The position numbers and the translations under genes were made by a program. This document shows positions 21,905 to 27,452 of a stretch of 27,452 bases of DNA, piece after piece. Source of the DNA: Methylibium sp964616015 (GTDB lineage Bacteria; Pseudomonadota; Gammaproteobacteria; Burkholderiales; Burkholderiaceae_C); NCBI GenBank assembly GCA_964616015.1, contig CAZTTC010000026.1:1-27452 (forward strand), written 5' to 3'. Each line of letters begins with the position of its first letter. Within the stretch, counting starts at the first letter, position 1. Under the pieces are notes generated by a model that was not told the DNA's origin, searched no databases, and saw nothing but the letters and a program-made list of their open reading frames with translations.

Positions 21905-23014
21905 ATGGCCATTTCCCCTGTTCCCGAGCTGATTGCAGAGCTCGCTGCCGGCCGCATGGTGATCCTCGTCGACGAGGAGGACCGCGAGAACGAAGGTGAC
22001 CTCGTGCTCGCGGCCGACCACGTGACGCCGGAGGCCGTCAACTTCATGGCGCGCTTCGGCCGCGGGCTGATCTGCCTGACGCTCACGCGCGAGCGCTGCG
22101 AGCGTCTCCAGCTGGCGCCGATGGCTGCGCGCAACGGCACGCAGCACGGCACCGCTTTCACCGTGTCGATCGAGGCCGCCCGCGGCGTGACCACCGGCAT
22201 CTCGGCCGCCGACCGCGCGCGCACCGTGCAGGCCGCCGTCGCGCGCGATGCAAAGCCCAGCGACCTGGTCCAGCCGGGCCACATCTTTCCGCTGCAGGCC
22301 CAGGACGGCGGCGTGCTGATGCGCGCCGGGCACACCGAGGCCGGCTGCGACCTCGCGCTGATGGCCGGCCTGACGCCCGCCGCCGTGATCTGCGAGATCA
22401 TGAAGGACGACGGCAGCATGGCGCGCCTGCCCGACCTGGAGGTGTTCGCGCGCGAACATGGCCTCAAGATCGGCACCATCGCCGACCTGATCGAGTACCG
22501 CAGCCGCAACGAGACGCTGATCACGCGCGTCGCCGAGCGTCCGCTGGTGACGCCTCACGGTTCGTTCGACTGCCACGCCTTCCGGGACCGCTCGGGCGGG
22601 CTGCACCTGGCCCTGTCCGTCGGTCGCTGGCAGGGCGACGACGAGGTGCTGGTGCGCGTGCACGAGCCGCTGTCGGTGCTGGACCTGCTGGATGCCGGCC
22701 GCTGCGGGCACTCGTGGCCGCTGCCCAAGGCCCTGGCCGCGCTGCGCGCCGCCGAGCGCGGCGTGGCGGTGCTGCTCAACTGCGGCGAGGCCGGCGATGG
22801 CCTGCTGCAGCAACTCACCGCCGACGGCAGCGCGACCTCGGCCGCCGGCAAGGCTTCGCGCGGCCCGATGATGGACCTGCGCACCTACGGCGTCGGCGCG
22901 CAGATCCTTCGCGAGCTCGGCGTGCACCGCATGAAGCTGCTCGGCAGCCCGCGCCGCATGCCCAGCATGGCCGGCTACGGGCTCGAGGTCACCGGCTTCG
23001 TCGCCGCCGAATGA
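21905..23014 (+). CDS. ribB: 3,4-dihydroxy-2-butanone-4-phosphate synthase fused to degenerate GTP cyclohydrolase II domain (RibBX type)
   Basis: Residues 1 to about 200 form a complete DHBP synthase, which makes the four-carbon riboflavin precursor from ribulose 5-phosphate. It shows MVILVDEEDRENEGDLVLAA, HGTAFTVSIEA, VTTGISAADRA, PGHIFPLQAQDGG and HTEAGCDLALMAGL, with all acidic and His residues in place. From about residue 205 the chain aligns with GTP cyclohydrolase II (LVTPHGSF, VLVRVHEPLSVLDLL, MDLRTYGVGAQILRELGVHRMKLLG). The zinc motif HSECLTGD...RCDCG is replaced by HEPLSVLD...AGRCGHSWP, and the GRNIGL loop is absent. This matches the RibBX group described in proteobacteria, which lack cyclohydrolase activity. 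A separate ribA should exist elsewhere in the genome. 369 residues. Confidence 0.93.
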   Translation: MAISPVPELIAELAAGRMVILVDEEDRENEGDLVLAADHVTPEAVNFMARFGRGLICLTLTRERCERLQLAPMAARNGTQHGTAFTVSIEAARGVTTGISAADRARTVQAAVARDAKPSDLVQPGHIFPLQAQDGGVLMRAGHTEAGCDLALMAGLTPAAVICEIMKDDGSMARLPDLEVFAREHGLKIGTIADLIEYRSRNETLITRVAERPLVTPHGSFDCHAFRDRSGGLHLALSVGRWQGDDEVLVRVHEPLSVLDLLDAGRCGHSWPLPKALAALRAAERGVAVLLNCGEAGDGLLQQLTADGSATSAAGKASRGPMMDLRTYGVGAQILRELGVHRMKLLGSPRRMPSMAGYGLEVTGFVAAE

Positions 23015-23038
23015 ACACCCCCTTCCAACGAGGTTGCG

Positions 23039-23521
23039 ATGCAAGGCGCTGATCCCGGCACGACGATCTTCGGCAACACGGTGGCCGAGCTGGAAGGCGA
23101 CAGCCTGCGCATCGGCATCGTGCAGGCGCGCTTCAACGCCGCCATCACCGACCGCATCGCCCAGGCCTGCCTGGCCGAGCTCGAGGAGCTGGGCGTGGCC
23201 GCCAAGTACATCGAGCACGTCTCGGTGCCCGGCGCGCTGGAAGTGCCGATCGCGCTGCAGGCCATGGCGCGGCGCCAGGACTTCGATGCGCTGGTGGCGA
23301 TCGGCTGCGTGATCCGCGGTGAGACCTACCACTTCGAGCTGGTGGCCAACGAGAGCGGCGCCGGCGTGACCCGCGTCTCGCTCGACCACGAGACGCCGAT
23401 CGCCAACGCCATCCTCACCGTCGACACCGAGGCCCAGGCCTGGGCGCGTGTCGAGGAGAAGGGTCGCGACGCCGCGCGCGTGGCGGTCGAGATGGCCAAC
23501 CTGATGGAAGAGATCTCTTGA
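23039..23521 (+). CDS. ribH: 6,7-dimethyl-8-ribityllumazine synthase
   Basis: This enzyme condenses the pyrimidine and four-carbon precursors to lumazine, the substrate of RibE, as an oligomer in the cytosol. The 160-residue protein contains IGIVQARFNAAITDRIAQAC, EHVSVPGALEVPIALQAMAR, ALVAIGCVIRGETYHFELVA with the active-site His, GVTRVSLDHETPIANAILTV, and GRDAARVAVEMANLM. AGG is eight bases before the ATG. The stop overlaps the nusB TTG by four bases (TTGA), so nusB is translationally coupled. Confidence 0.97.
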   Translation: MQGADPGTTIFGNTVAELEGDSLRIGIVQARFNAAITDRIAQACLAELEELGVAAKYIEHVSVPGALEVPIALQAMARRQDFDALVAIGCVIRGETYHFELVANESGAGVTRVSLDHETPIANAILTVDTEAQAWARVEEKGRDAARVAVEMANLMEEIS

Positions 23522-24015
23522 CCGACGCCGATCCCTCCACCGCGCCGCAGGCCAGGCCGGCCGGGCGCAAGCCGGCGACCAAGTCCGCGCGCCGCCGCTC
23601 GCGCGAGTTCGCGCTGCAGGGCCTCTACCAATGGCTGATCGCCGGCAGCGAGGCCGCGGAGATCGACGCCCACGTGCGCGAGCTCGACGGCTTCAAGCAG
23701 GCCGACTCGGCCCACTTCGATGCGCTGCTGCACGGCTGCCTGGCCGAGGCCGCCGCGCTGGACGCGGTGCTGGCCCGACATGTCGACCGCAAGACCACCG
23801 AGCTGTCACCGATCGAGCATGGCGTGCTGATGATCGGGGCCTACGAGCTGAAGAACTGCATCGACATCCCCTACCGCGTGGCGATCAACGAGGCGGTCGA
23901 ACTGGCCAAGAGCTTCGGCGGCACCGACGGCCACAAGTACGTCAACGGCGTGCTCGACAAGGCGGCGGCCGACCTGCGGCCGGTCGAGGTGGCGGCGCGA
24001 CGCGGGCAGGCCTGA
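23518..24015 (+). CDS. nusB: Transcription antitermination factor NusB
   Basis: NusB binds boxA RNA with S10/NusE to prevent premature termination of rRNA transcription. The 165-residue protein has a basic, disordered N-terminus (RKPATKSARRRSREFALQGL). SPIEHGVLMIGAYELKNCID, IPYRVAINEAVELAKSFGG and HKYVNGVLDKAAADLRP follow and are hallmarks of the family. The start is a TTG overlapping the ribH stop; no ATG lies nearby in frame before the conserved REFALQ motif. ribH-nusB adjacency is common in proteobacteria. Confidence 0.96.
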   Translation: MTDADPSTAPQARPAGRKPATKSARRRSREFALQGLYQWLIAGSEAAEIDAHVRELDGFKQADSAHFDALLHGCLAEAAALDAVLARHVDRKTTELSPIEHGVLMIGAYELKNCIDIPYRVAINEAVELAKSFGGTDGHKYVNGVLDKAAADLRPVEVAARRGQA

Positions 24016-24032
24016 GGCGACCCGGCCCCGCG

Positions 24033-25187
24033 CTACTCGCAGACGCCGGTAGCGAGCACGTCCTTGGCCACGGTCGCGAAAGCGGCCTGCATGACCTCGA
24101 GCTCCACGTCCGGCCGGCTGCGTCCCGCCTCGGCCGGTTCGCTGAACTCCAAAGCGCGCAGCTTGCTCTGGATCCCGCCGGAGCGCGGCTGGGCTTCCAC
24201 GTTGAGCTGGATCGAGTGGCGACGCAGGCTCCGCGGCGTGGTGGACAGCGACTGGCGCAGGCTGTCCTCGCAGAACTTGATGGCCGAGTTGGACTTGCGG
24301 AACAGGATGTTCGTCTTGCAACCCTGCAGACTGGCCTGCAACTCCGCGTACTTGGGATTCTCGACGTGGCTCTGCCCCCAGTCGATGACCTGGGCCCGGA
24401 TGCTGCAGCGCGCCTGCGGGTCGCTGGCGGGGACGACCGGACGACGGGCCTTGTCGGTGAGCCAGGCCATGACGTAGGTGGTCCAGTTGGGATGACGCTG
24501 CCCCCGCCACATGACGCCGTCGAAGGCCACGGGCGCGTTGCCGGCGGCGCCGCGGAAGCGCTCGCCCACCAAGCGGTCGATGACGTCGAATCTCACCACC
24601 TCGACGCGATCGATGGCGGTGTCGACCAGCTTGACGATGCCCGCCGGCCGGTCGCCGAGGCGCACGAGACTGCCGCTGTCGGACTCGCGGATCTCCATCC
24701 GATCGACGCGGGCCAGGCTCAGCGTGCTCTCGGTGCCGCCGGCCCAGCGCAGCCCGATGATCGACTCACGGCCGTTCGGGTAGTGCCGCACGGCGTCGAG
24801 CTGGGTGCGGCTGTTCCAATTGGCCGAGGCCATCCAGCTCGTATCGGGCCAGCGCTGATTGCACGCGACCGCAAAGCCCGGCTGCAACGTGACCAGCGCG
24901 ATGTCGTACTGCGGGTTCGAGTAGCTCACCTGACCGGACGCGCGCCCGCCGGTGCGATCGAGGACAACGATCTCGGTGCCATCGTCCCGTGCGACATGCC
25001 CCGCCGTCAGGACCATGCACACATCGCCGCGACGAAACGCCGTGCCGGCCCCGGCCGTCGCGCCCTGCCGCAGCTCGACGGGCTGCGCCCGAGCCGCCGA
25101 CCATGCACAGACGAACAGCACAGCGCCCAGCACGAGTCTGCGCGCCGACTTGCGATCGATGTCCGCGTTCACAGCATCGCCTTTCAT
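24033..25187 (-). CDS. Exported trypsin-fold serine protease with novel C-terminal domain
   Basis: This 384-residue protein has an N-terminal signal (LVLGAVLFVCAWSAARAQ, residues 18-35) and then a trypsin-like domain. The triad can be placed as His64 in LTAGHVARDDGTEIVV, Asp95 in PQYDIALVTLQPG and Ser171 in RESDSGSLVRLGDRPAGIV. The usual GDSGG is SDSGS, which still supplies the nucleophile and part of the oxyanion hole. From about residue 200 to the end is a domain I do not recognise, with cysteines in ARCSIRAQ, LQGCKTN, KFCEDS and the terminal GVCE. It is the last gene of a minus-strand operon, 21 bases after the membrane protein gene, and is convergent with nusB (17 bases). Substrate and role are unknown. 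Confidence 0.8.
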   Translation of the reverse strand: MKGDAVNADIDRKSARRLVLGAVLFVCAWSAARAQPVELRQGATAGAGTAFRRGDVCMVLTAGHVARDDGTEIVVLDRTGGRASGQVSYSNPQYDIALVTLQPGFAVACNQRWPDTSWMASANWNSRTQLDAVRHYPNGRESIIGLRWAGGTESTLSLARVDRMEIRESDSGSLVRLGDRPAGIVKLVDTAIDRVEVVRFDVIDRLVGERFRGAAGNAPVAFDGVMWRGQRHPNWTTYVMAWLTDKARRPVVPASDPQARCSIRAQVIDWGQSHVENPKYAELQASLQGCKTNILFRKSNSAIKFCEDSLRQSLSTTPRSLRRHSIQLNVEAQPRSGGIQSKLRALEFSEPAEAGRSRPDVELEVMQAAFATVAKDVLATGVCE

Positions 25188-25208
25188 GAAGAGGCGCCTG
25201 GCCGGCGC

Positions 25209-26195
25209 TCAAGCCGATCGATCGCCGGCACCCGCCCGCGCGCCGAAGAGGGGCACGACGCACACGAGCGTGGCGAGCGTCGCCACCACCGACGCGAAGA
25301 TCTGGACCCACGGCGTCGTGTAGAACTGCACCCAGTGCGTGACACCGACCTTTCGTTGCGCGGCGCCCTGCTCACGCACCCCGATGGCCGTGCCATTGAC
25401 GATCAGCAGCACATCGAAGGCCGGTGCGCCAGCGGTGTCGCCCTCGCCGCGCGCCAGCTGGACGAAGCCCTGCACGTCCGAGTTCGAGCGCATCACACAG
25501 TCGGCCAGGACACCGGTCGACTCGTCCAGGCAGCCGTGCGTGTCGACCATGCTGGCGGGATCGAGTTCTTCCTGGTAGACCAGCCGCCGCTGGCCGGTGC
25601 TGCGGTCCGGCGTGCGGGCCTGCAACTGGCCGGACGTCAGCATGGGCATCGCCAGCGCGCTGCCGAGGCCGGCCCCGAACTGCAACTCGGCCCCGAGCAG
25701 GACGCGGCCCTTCACCAGCCAGGGCGGCACGGCGCGCTGCGCAGGGGCTGCGGCGGACTCATAGGCGTAGCCTTCGCTCGACAGCGGCAGCGCGGCCTGC
25801 TCGGTCGTCACGGTCACGAAGTCGGGCGCCGGCGGACAGCCGAGCGCGCTCGAGCGGTCGAAGGCCATGGTCCAACGGCCATCGCCGCGGGCGGTGACAT
25901 GGGCACGCGCGCCGCCGAGCATGCGAACCGTGACGAACTTGGGCGGCGCCGTGGCGGGTCGGTCCCCGGCCGGCAGCGCCACGATGTGCCCTTCCGGCAG
26001 GTCCCAGGTGAGGCCCTTGCCGTCGCACGGAACCTCGACCACGAGCGCTTGCGTCCGGGCCCGCACCGAGAAGGTCGAATCGCCCGACAGACCGGAAGCG
26101 CCCCACAGGGCGAACAGGTAGGCACACAGGCCCACGATCGCCAGGCGTGCAAGCGCCGGCAGATGGTTCCACAGGCCCAAGAAGGTCGACAGCAC
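25209..26195 (-). CDS. Membrane protein of unknown function, N- and C-terminal anchors
   Basis: This 328-residue protein has a membrane segment near each end (about 12-36, ALARLAIVGLCAYLFALWGA, and about 297-318, VQIFASVVATLATLVCVVPL). The roughly 260 residues between them are probably periplasmic. The middle part contains CDGKGLTWDLPEGHIVALPA, GCPPAPDFVTVTTEQAALPL, a glycine-rich LGAELQFGAGLGSALAMP and HGCLDESTGVLADCVMRS. No family is recognised. The start is a GTG at 26195 with a poor ribosome site, 23 bases after the secreted protein gene, and the protease gene follows 21 bases later. The three clearly form one operon, so this protein may hold or present the protease or its partner at the inner membrane. 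Confidence 0.75.
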   Translation of the reverse strand: MLSTFLGLWNHLPALARLAIVGLCAYLFALWGASGLSGDSTFSVRARTQALVVEVPCDGKGLTWDLPEGHIVALPAGDRPATAPPKFVTVRMLGGARAHVTARGDGRWTMAFDRSSALGCPPAPDFVTVTTEQAALPLSSEGYAYESAAAPAQRAVPPWLVKGRVLLGAELQFGAGLGSALAMPMLTSGQLQARTPDRSTGQRRLVYQEELDPASMVDTHGCLDESTGVLADCVMRSNSDVQGFVQLARGEGDTAGAPAFDVLLIVNGTAIGVREQGAAQRKVGVTHWVQFYTTPWVQIFASVVATLATLVCVVPLFGARAGAGDRSA

Positions 26196-26218
26196 GGCTC
26201 AGCTCGCAAAGGCGGGCT

Positions 26219-26944
26219 TCAAAGCCGCAACTCCACCACCTGCGATTCGGTCGAGAAGCCGTCGCGGCGCAGGAGCGTCGCGCGGCGCTGCCCGCCGTCC
26301 AGCACCTCCATCTGGTTCACCTCGATCTCGCAGATCGCATCGAACCGGATCACGGACACCTGGGTCACCTTGCGGCACTTGCGGGCTTCGGTACCGGGCC
26401 GGCCTCGGACCTGGACCTCGGCCCGCCGGCTGTTGACGTGCAGCCTGACGGTGCCCTGGCCGGCGGCCACGTCGGGGCGACCCCAGCTGGCCAGCAGCGG
26501 CCTCAGCGCCGTCGTTCCCTCGGCCGACACCAGGCGGACAGCGACCGCAAGCTCGTCGACGGGCACTTCGGAGGGACGCTGGCTCCGGCGATCCTCCGGC
26601 AACAGATTCAAGGTCACCCAGCCCGTCCCGGCGGAGCCCAGGAACAGCCCGGAGCCGTGAAAGCGCCCATCGGGCGTGTCGATCTCGACGCGCAGCTGGC
26701 CGCGCTGGACCGGTTCGGCCAGCAGCACGTTGAGCTGCCTGCCCGGTGCACCTCCGGCCAGGCTCACGCCGACGACCATCGCGCCGCTCACAGGGCGTTT
26801 CGGGTCCACCACCTCGCGGTAGCCGTGGCCGGGGACCTCGGTGAACTGTGCGCGTGCCGGCTGCGATGCGCACAGGGCGACCAGCGCAAGGCCGATCAGC
26901 CGACCCGACCACCGCCCCACGGATCGACCCGTCTGCAAGCCCAT
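26219..26944 (-). CDS. Exported protein of unknown function, first gene of protease operon
   Basis: This 241-residue protein starts with a signal peptide (LIGLALVALCASQPARAQ, cleavage near residue 32), and the mature part has no further membrane segment. The mature sequence alternates short hydrophobic strands (GAMVVGVSLAGGAPGRQLNV, GQLRVEIDTPDGRF, TGWVTLNLLP, GTVRLHVNSRRAEVQVRG, SVIRFDAICEIEVNQMEVLD). This suggests beta-sandwich modules. Two cysteines (ARKCRK and DAICEI) could pair. No family is recognised. The ATG at 26944 has GGGAG five bases upstream, and a good promoter lies at 26971-26999. It is followed at 23 bases by the membrane protein gene. Confidence 0.75.
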   Translation of the reverse strand: MGLQTGRSVGRWSGRLIGLALVALCASQPARAQFTEVPGHGYREVVDPKRPVSGAMVVGVSLAGGAPGRQLNVLLAEPVQRGQLRVEIDTPDGRFHGSGLFLGSAGTGWVTLNLLPEDRRSQRPSEVPVDELAVAVRLVSAEGTTALRPLLASWGRPDVAAGQGTVRLHVNSRRAEVQVRGRPGTEARKCRKVTQVSVIRFDAICEIEVNQMEVLDGGQRRATLLRRDGFSTESQVVELRL

Positions 26945-26970
26945 CGCGTCTCCCTCGCCCCGGTGCGCGG

Positions 26971-26999
26971 ATCGTAGCGGTACACGCTGCAGCTTTCAA
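26971..26999 (-). promoter_or_regulatory. Promoter of the three-gene protease operon
   Basis: On the minus strand TTGAAA (26999-26994) and TACGAT (26976-26971) are separated by exactly 17 bases. Transcription would begin near 26964, giving a leader of about 20 nt with GGGAG before the ATG at 26944. It lies beside the possible -10 (GACAAT, 27006-27011) of the divergent aminotransferase gene. Confidence 0.65.
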
Positions 27000-27005
27000 C
27001 GCAGC

Positions 27006-27011
27006 GACAAT
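27006..27011 (+). promoter_or_regulatory. -10-like hexamer GACAAT upstream of the aminotransferase gene
   Basis: GACAAT lies 26 bases before the GTG at 27038. It is the only plus-strand -10 candidate in the 93-base gap between the divergent genes. No -35 match is evident. Confidence 0.25.
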
Positions 27012-27037
27012 CCGGCGACACGAACTGCGCACCGCCC

Positions 27038-27452
27038 GTGCCGCTCCCTTTGAAACTCGCCAGCCGCCTCGCATCGATCGAGCCCTTCTACGTCATGGAG
27101 TGCGCCAAGGCCGCGGCGCGCATCGGCGCCAGCCCGGCCTGCGATCCGGCGCGCGGCGGCGAGCCGATGATCTACCTCAACATCGGCGAGCCGGACTTCA
27201 CCGCGCCGCCGCGGGTCCTGGAAGCCGCGCAGCGCTGCCTGACCGAGGGGCGCACGCAGTACACCCAGGCGACCGGCCTGCCGGCCTTGCGTGAGGCGCT
27301 GAGTCGCTGGTACGGCCAGCGCTTCGGCCTTGCCATCGCGCCCGAGCGCATCGTCGTCACCGCAGGCGCCTCGGCGGCGCTGCAGCTGGCCTGCGCCGCG
27401 CTGTTCGAGGCCGGCGACGAGGTGCTGATGCCGGATCCGAGCTACCCCTGCA
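27038..27452 (+). CDS. PLP-dependent class I/II aminotransferase, N-terminal part (3' end outside window)
   Basis: The first 138 residues of a fold-type I aminotransferase are present. SRLASIEPFYVMECAKAAAR is the N-terminal arm. MIYLNIGEPDFTAPPRVLEA follows, then TQYTQATGLPALREALSRWY and RIVVTAGASAALQLACAALF, the classic beginning of AspC/AlaA/YfdZ-type enzymes. GDEVLMPDPSYPC ends the window just before the ring-stacking aromatic region. The PLP lysine lies beyond the window. The start is taken as GTG 27038; ATG 27095 would remove the conserved arm. In several Burkholderiales an aminotransferase gene lies directly after nusB, so the protease operon separates two genes that are normally neighbours (recalled synteny, not checked). 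Confidence 0.9.
   Translation, partial: MPLPLKLASRLASIEPFYVMECAKAAARIGASPACDPARGGEPMIYLNIGEPDFTAPPRVLEAAQRCLTEGRTQYTQATGLPALREALSRWYGQRFGLAIAPERIVVTAGASAALQLACAALFEAGDEVLMPDPSYPC

Noticed and set aside
21815..23389. Minus-strand open frame of 524 codons opposite the ribBA-like gene and ribH
   Set aside because: It is entirely antisense to two well-conserved genes, has biased composition and no recognisable domain.
23631..26660. Plus-strand open frame of about 1000 codons over nusB and the protease operon
   Set aside because: The translation is compositionally biased with no motifs, while the minus-strand genes show signal peptides, triad motifs and ribosome sites. It is a shadow frame.

Overview
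This window is a very GC-rich stretch of chromosome from a betaproteobacterium, most likely Burkholderiales of the Rubrivivax / Methylibium / Leptothrix kind. That placement rests on protein style, the block glyA-nrdR-minor pilins-ribD-ribE-ribB(A)-ribH-nusB, and the two-subunit Tat-exported molybdenum hydroxylase. No rRNA, tRNA, CRISPR array, insertion sequence or phage gene was seen. Most genes are recognisable housekeeping or envelope genes. The first and last genes are cut by the window edges.

Layout. 1-1521: the end of a short-chain dehydrogenase, a DsbA-like oxidoreductase and a GDT1-type cation transporter, joined by ATGA overlaps. 1523-1865: a scar in which the tail of a MarR regulator (minus) meets the tail of a PaaI-type thioesterase (plus); both have lost their front halves. 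1925-2611: a ChaC-like gamma-glutamylcyclotransferase with an apparently leaderless promoter. 2625-6174 (minus): a molybdenum hydroxylase operon, made of a [2Fe-2S] subunit, a Tat-exported molybdopterin subunit and a MobA/MocA-like nucleotidyltransferase. 6304-6945: pdxH. 6971-9537 (minus): a ZnuD-like TonB-dependent receptor behind a small exported His-containing protein. 9593-10141 (minus): msrA. 10232-11041: a YdcF/ElyC-type envelope protein. 11060-11227 (minus): a candidate small RNA with its own promoter and terminator. 11280-12857 (minus): ubiD. 13083-14000: a membrane-anchored lytic transglycosylase. 14033-15954: a structured leader, glyA and nrdR. 16043-20055: five tightly packed minor pilin genes. 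20074-24015: the riboflavin cluster ribD-ribE-ribBX-ribH, then nusB. 24033-26944 (minus): an unrecognised three-gene operon of exported or membrane proteins, including a trypsin-fold protease. 27038-end: the start of a PLP aminotransferase.

How the genes work together. ribD, ribE, ribB and ribH cover riboflavin synthesis except the GTP cyclohydrolase II step. The second domain of the ribBA-like protein has lost the zinc and catalytic motifs of that enzyme, so a separate ribA is expected elsewhere. The hydroxylase operon encodes its own probable cofactor-maturation enzyme. The minor pilins would prime or cap a type IV pilus, but no PilY1 adhesin gene is present.

The observations most worth a second look are the three-gene protease operon between nusB and the aminotransferase, the candidate sRNA downstream of ubiD, the structured glyA leader, the MarR/thioesterase deletion scar, and the repeated placement of a -10-like hexamer 6-7 nt before start codons, which suggests leaderless mRNAs.
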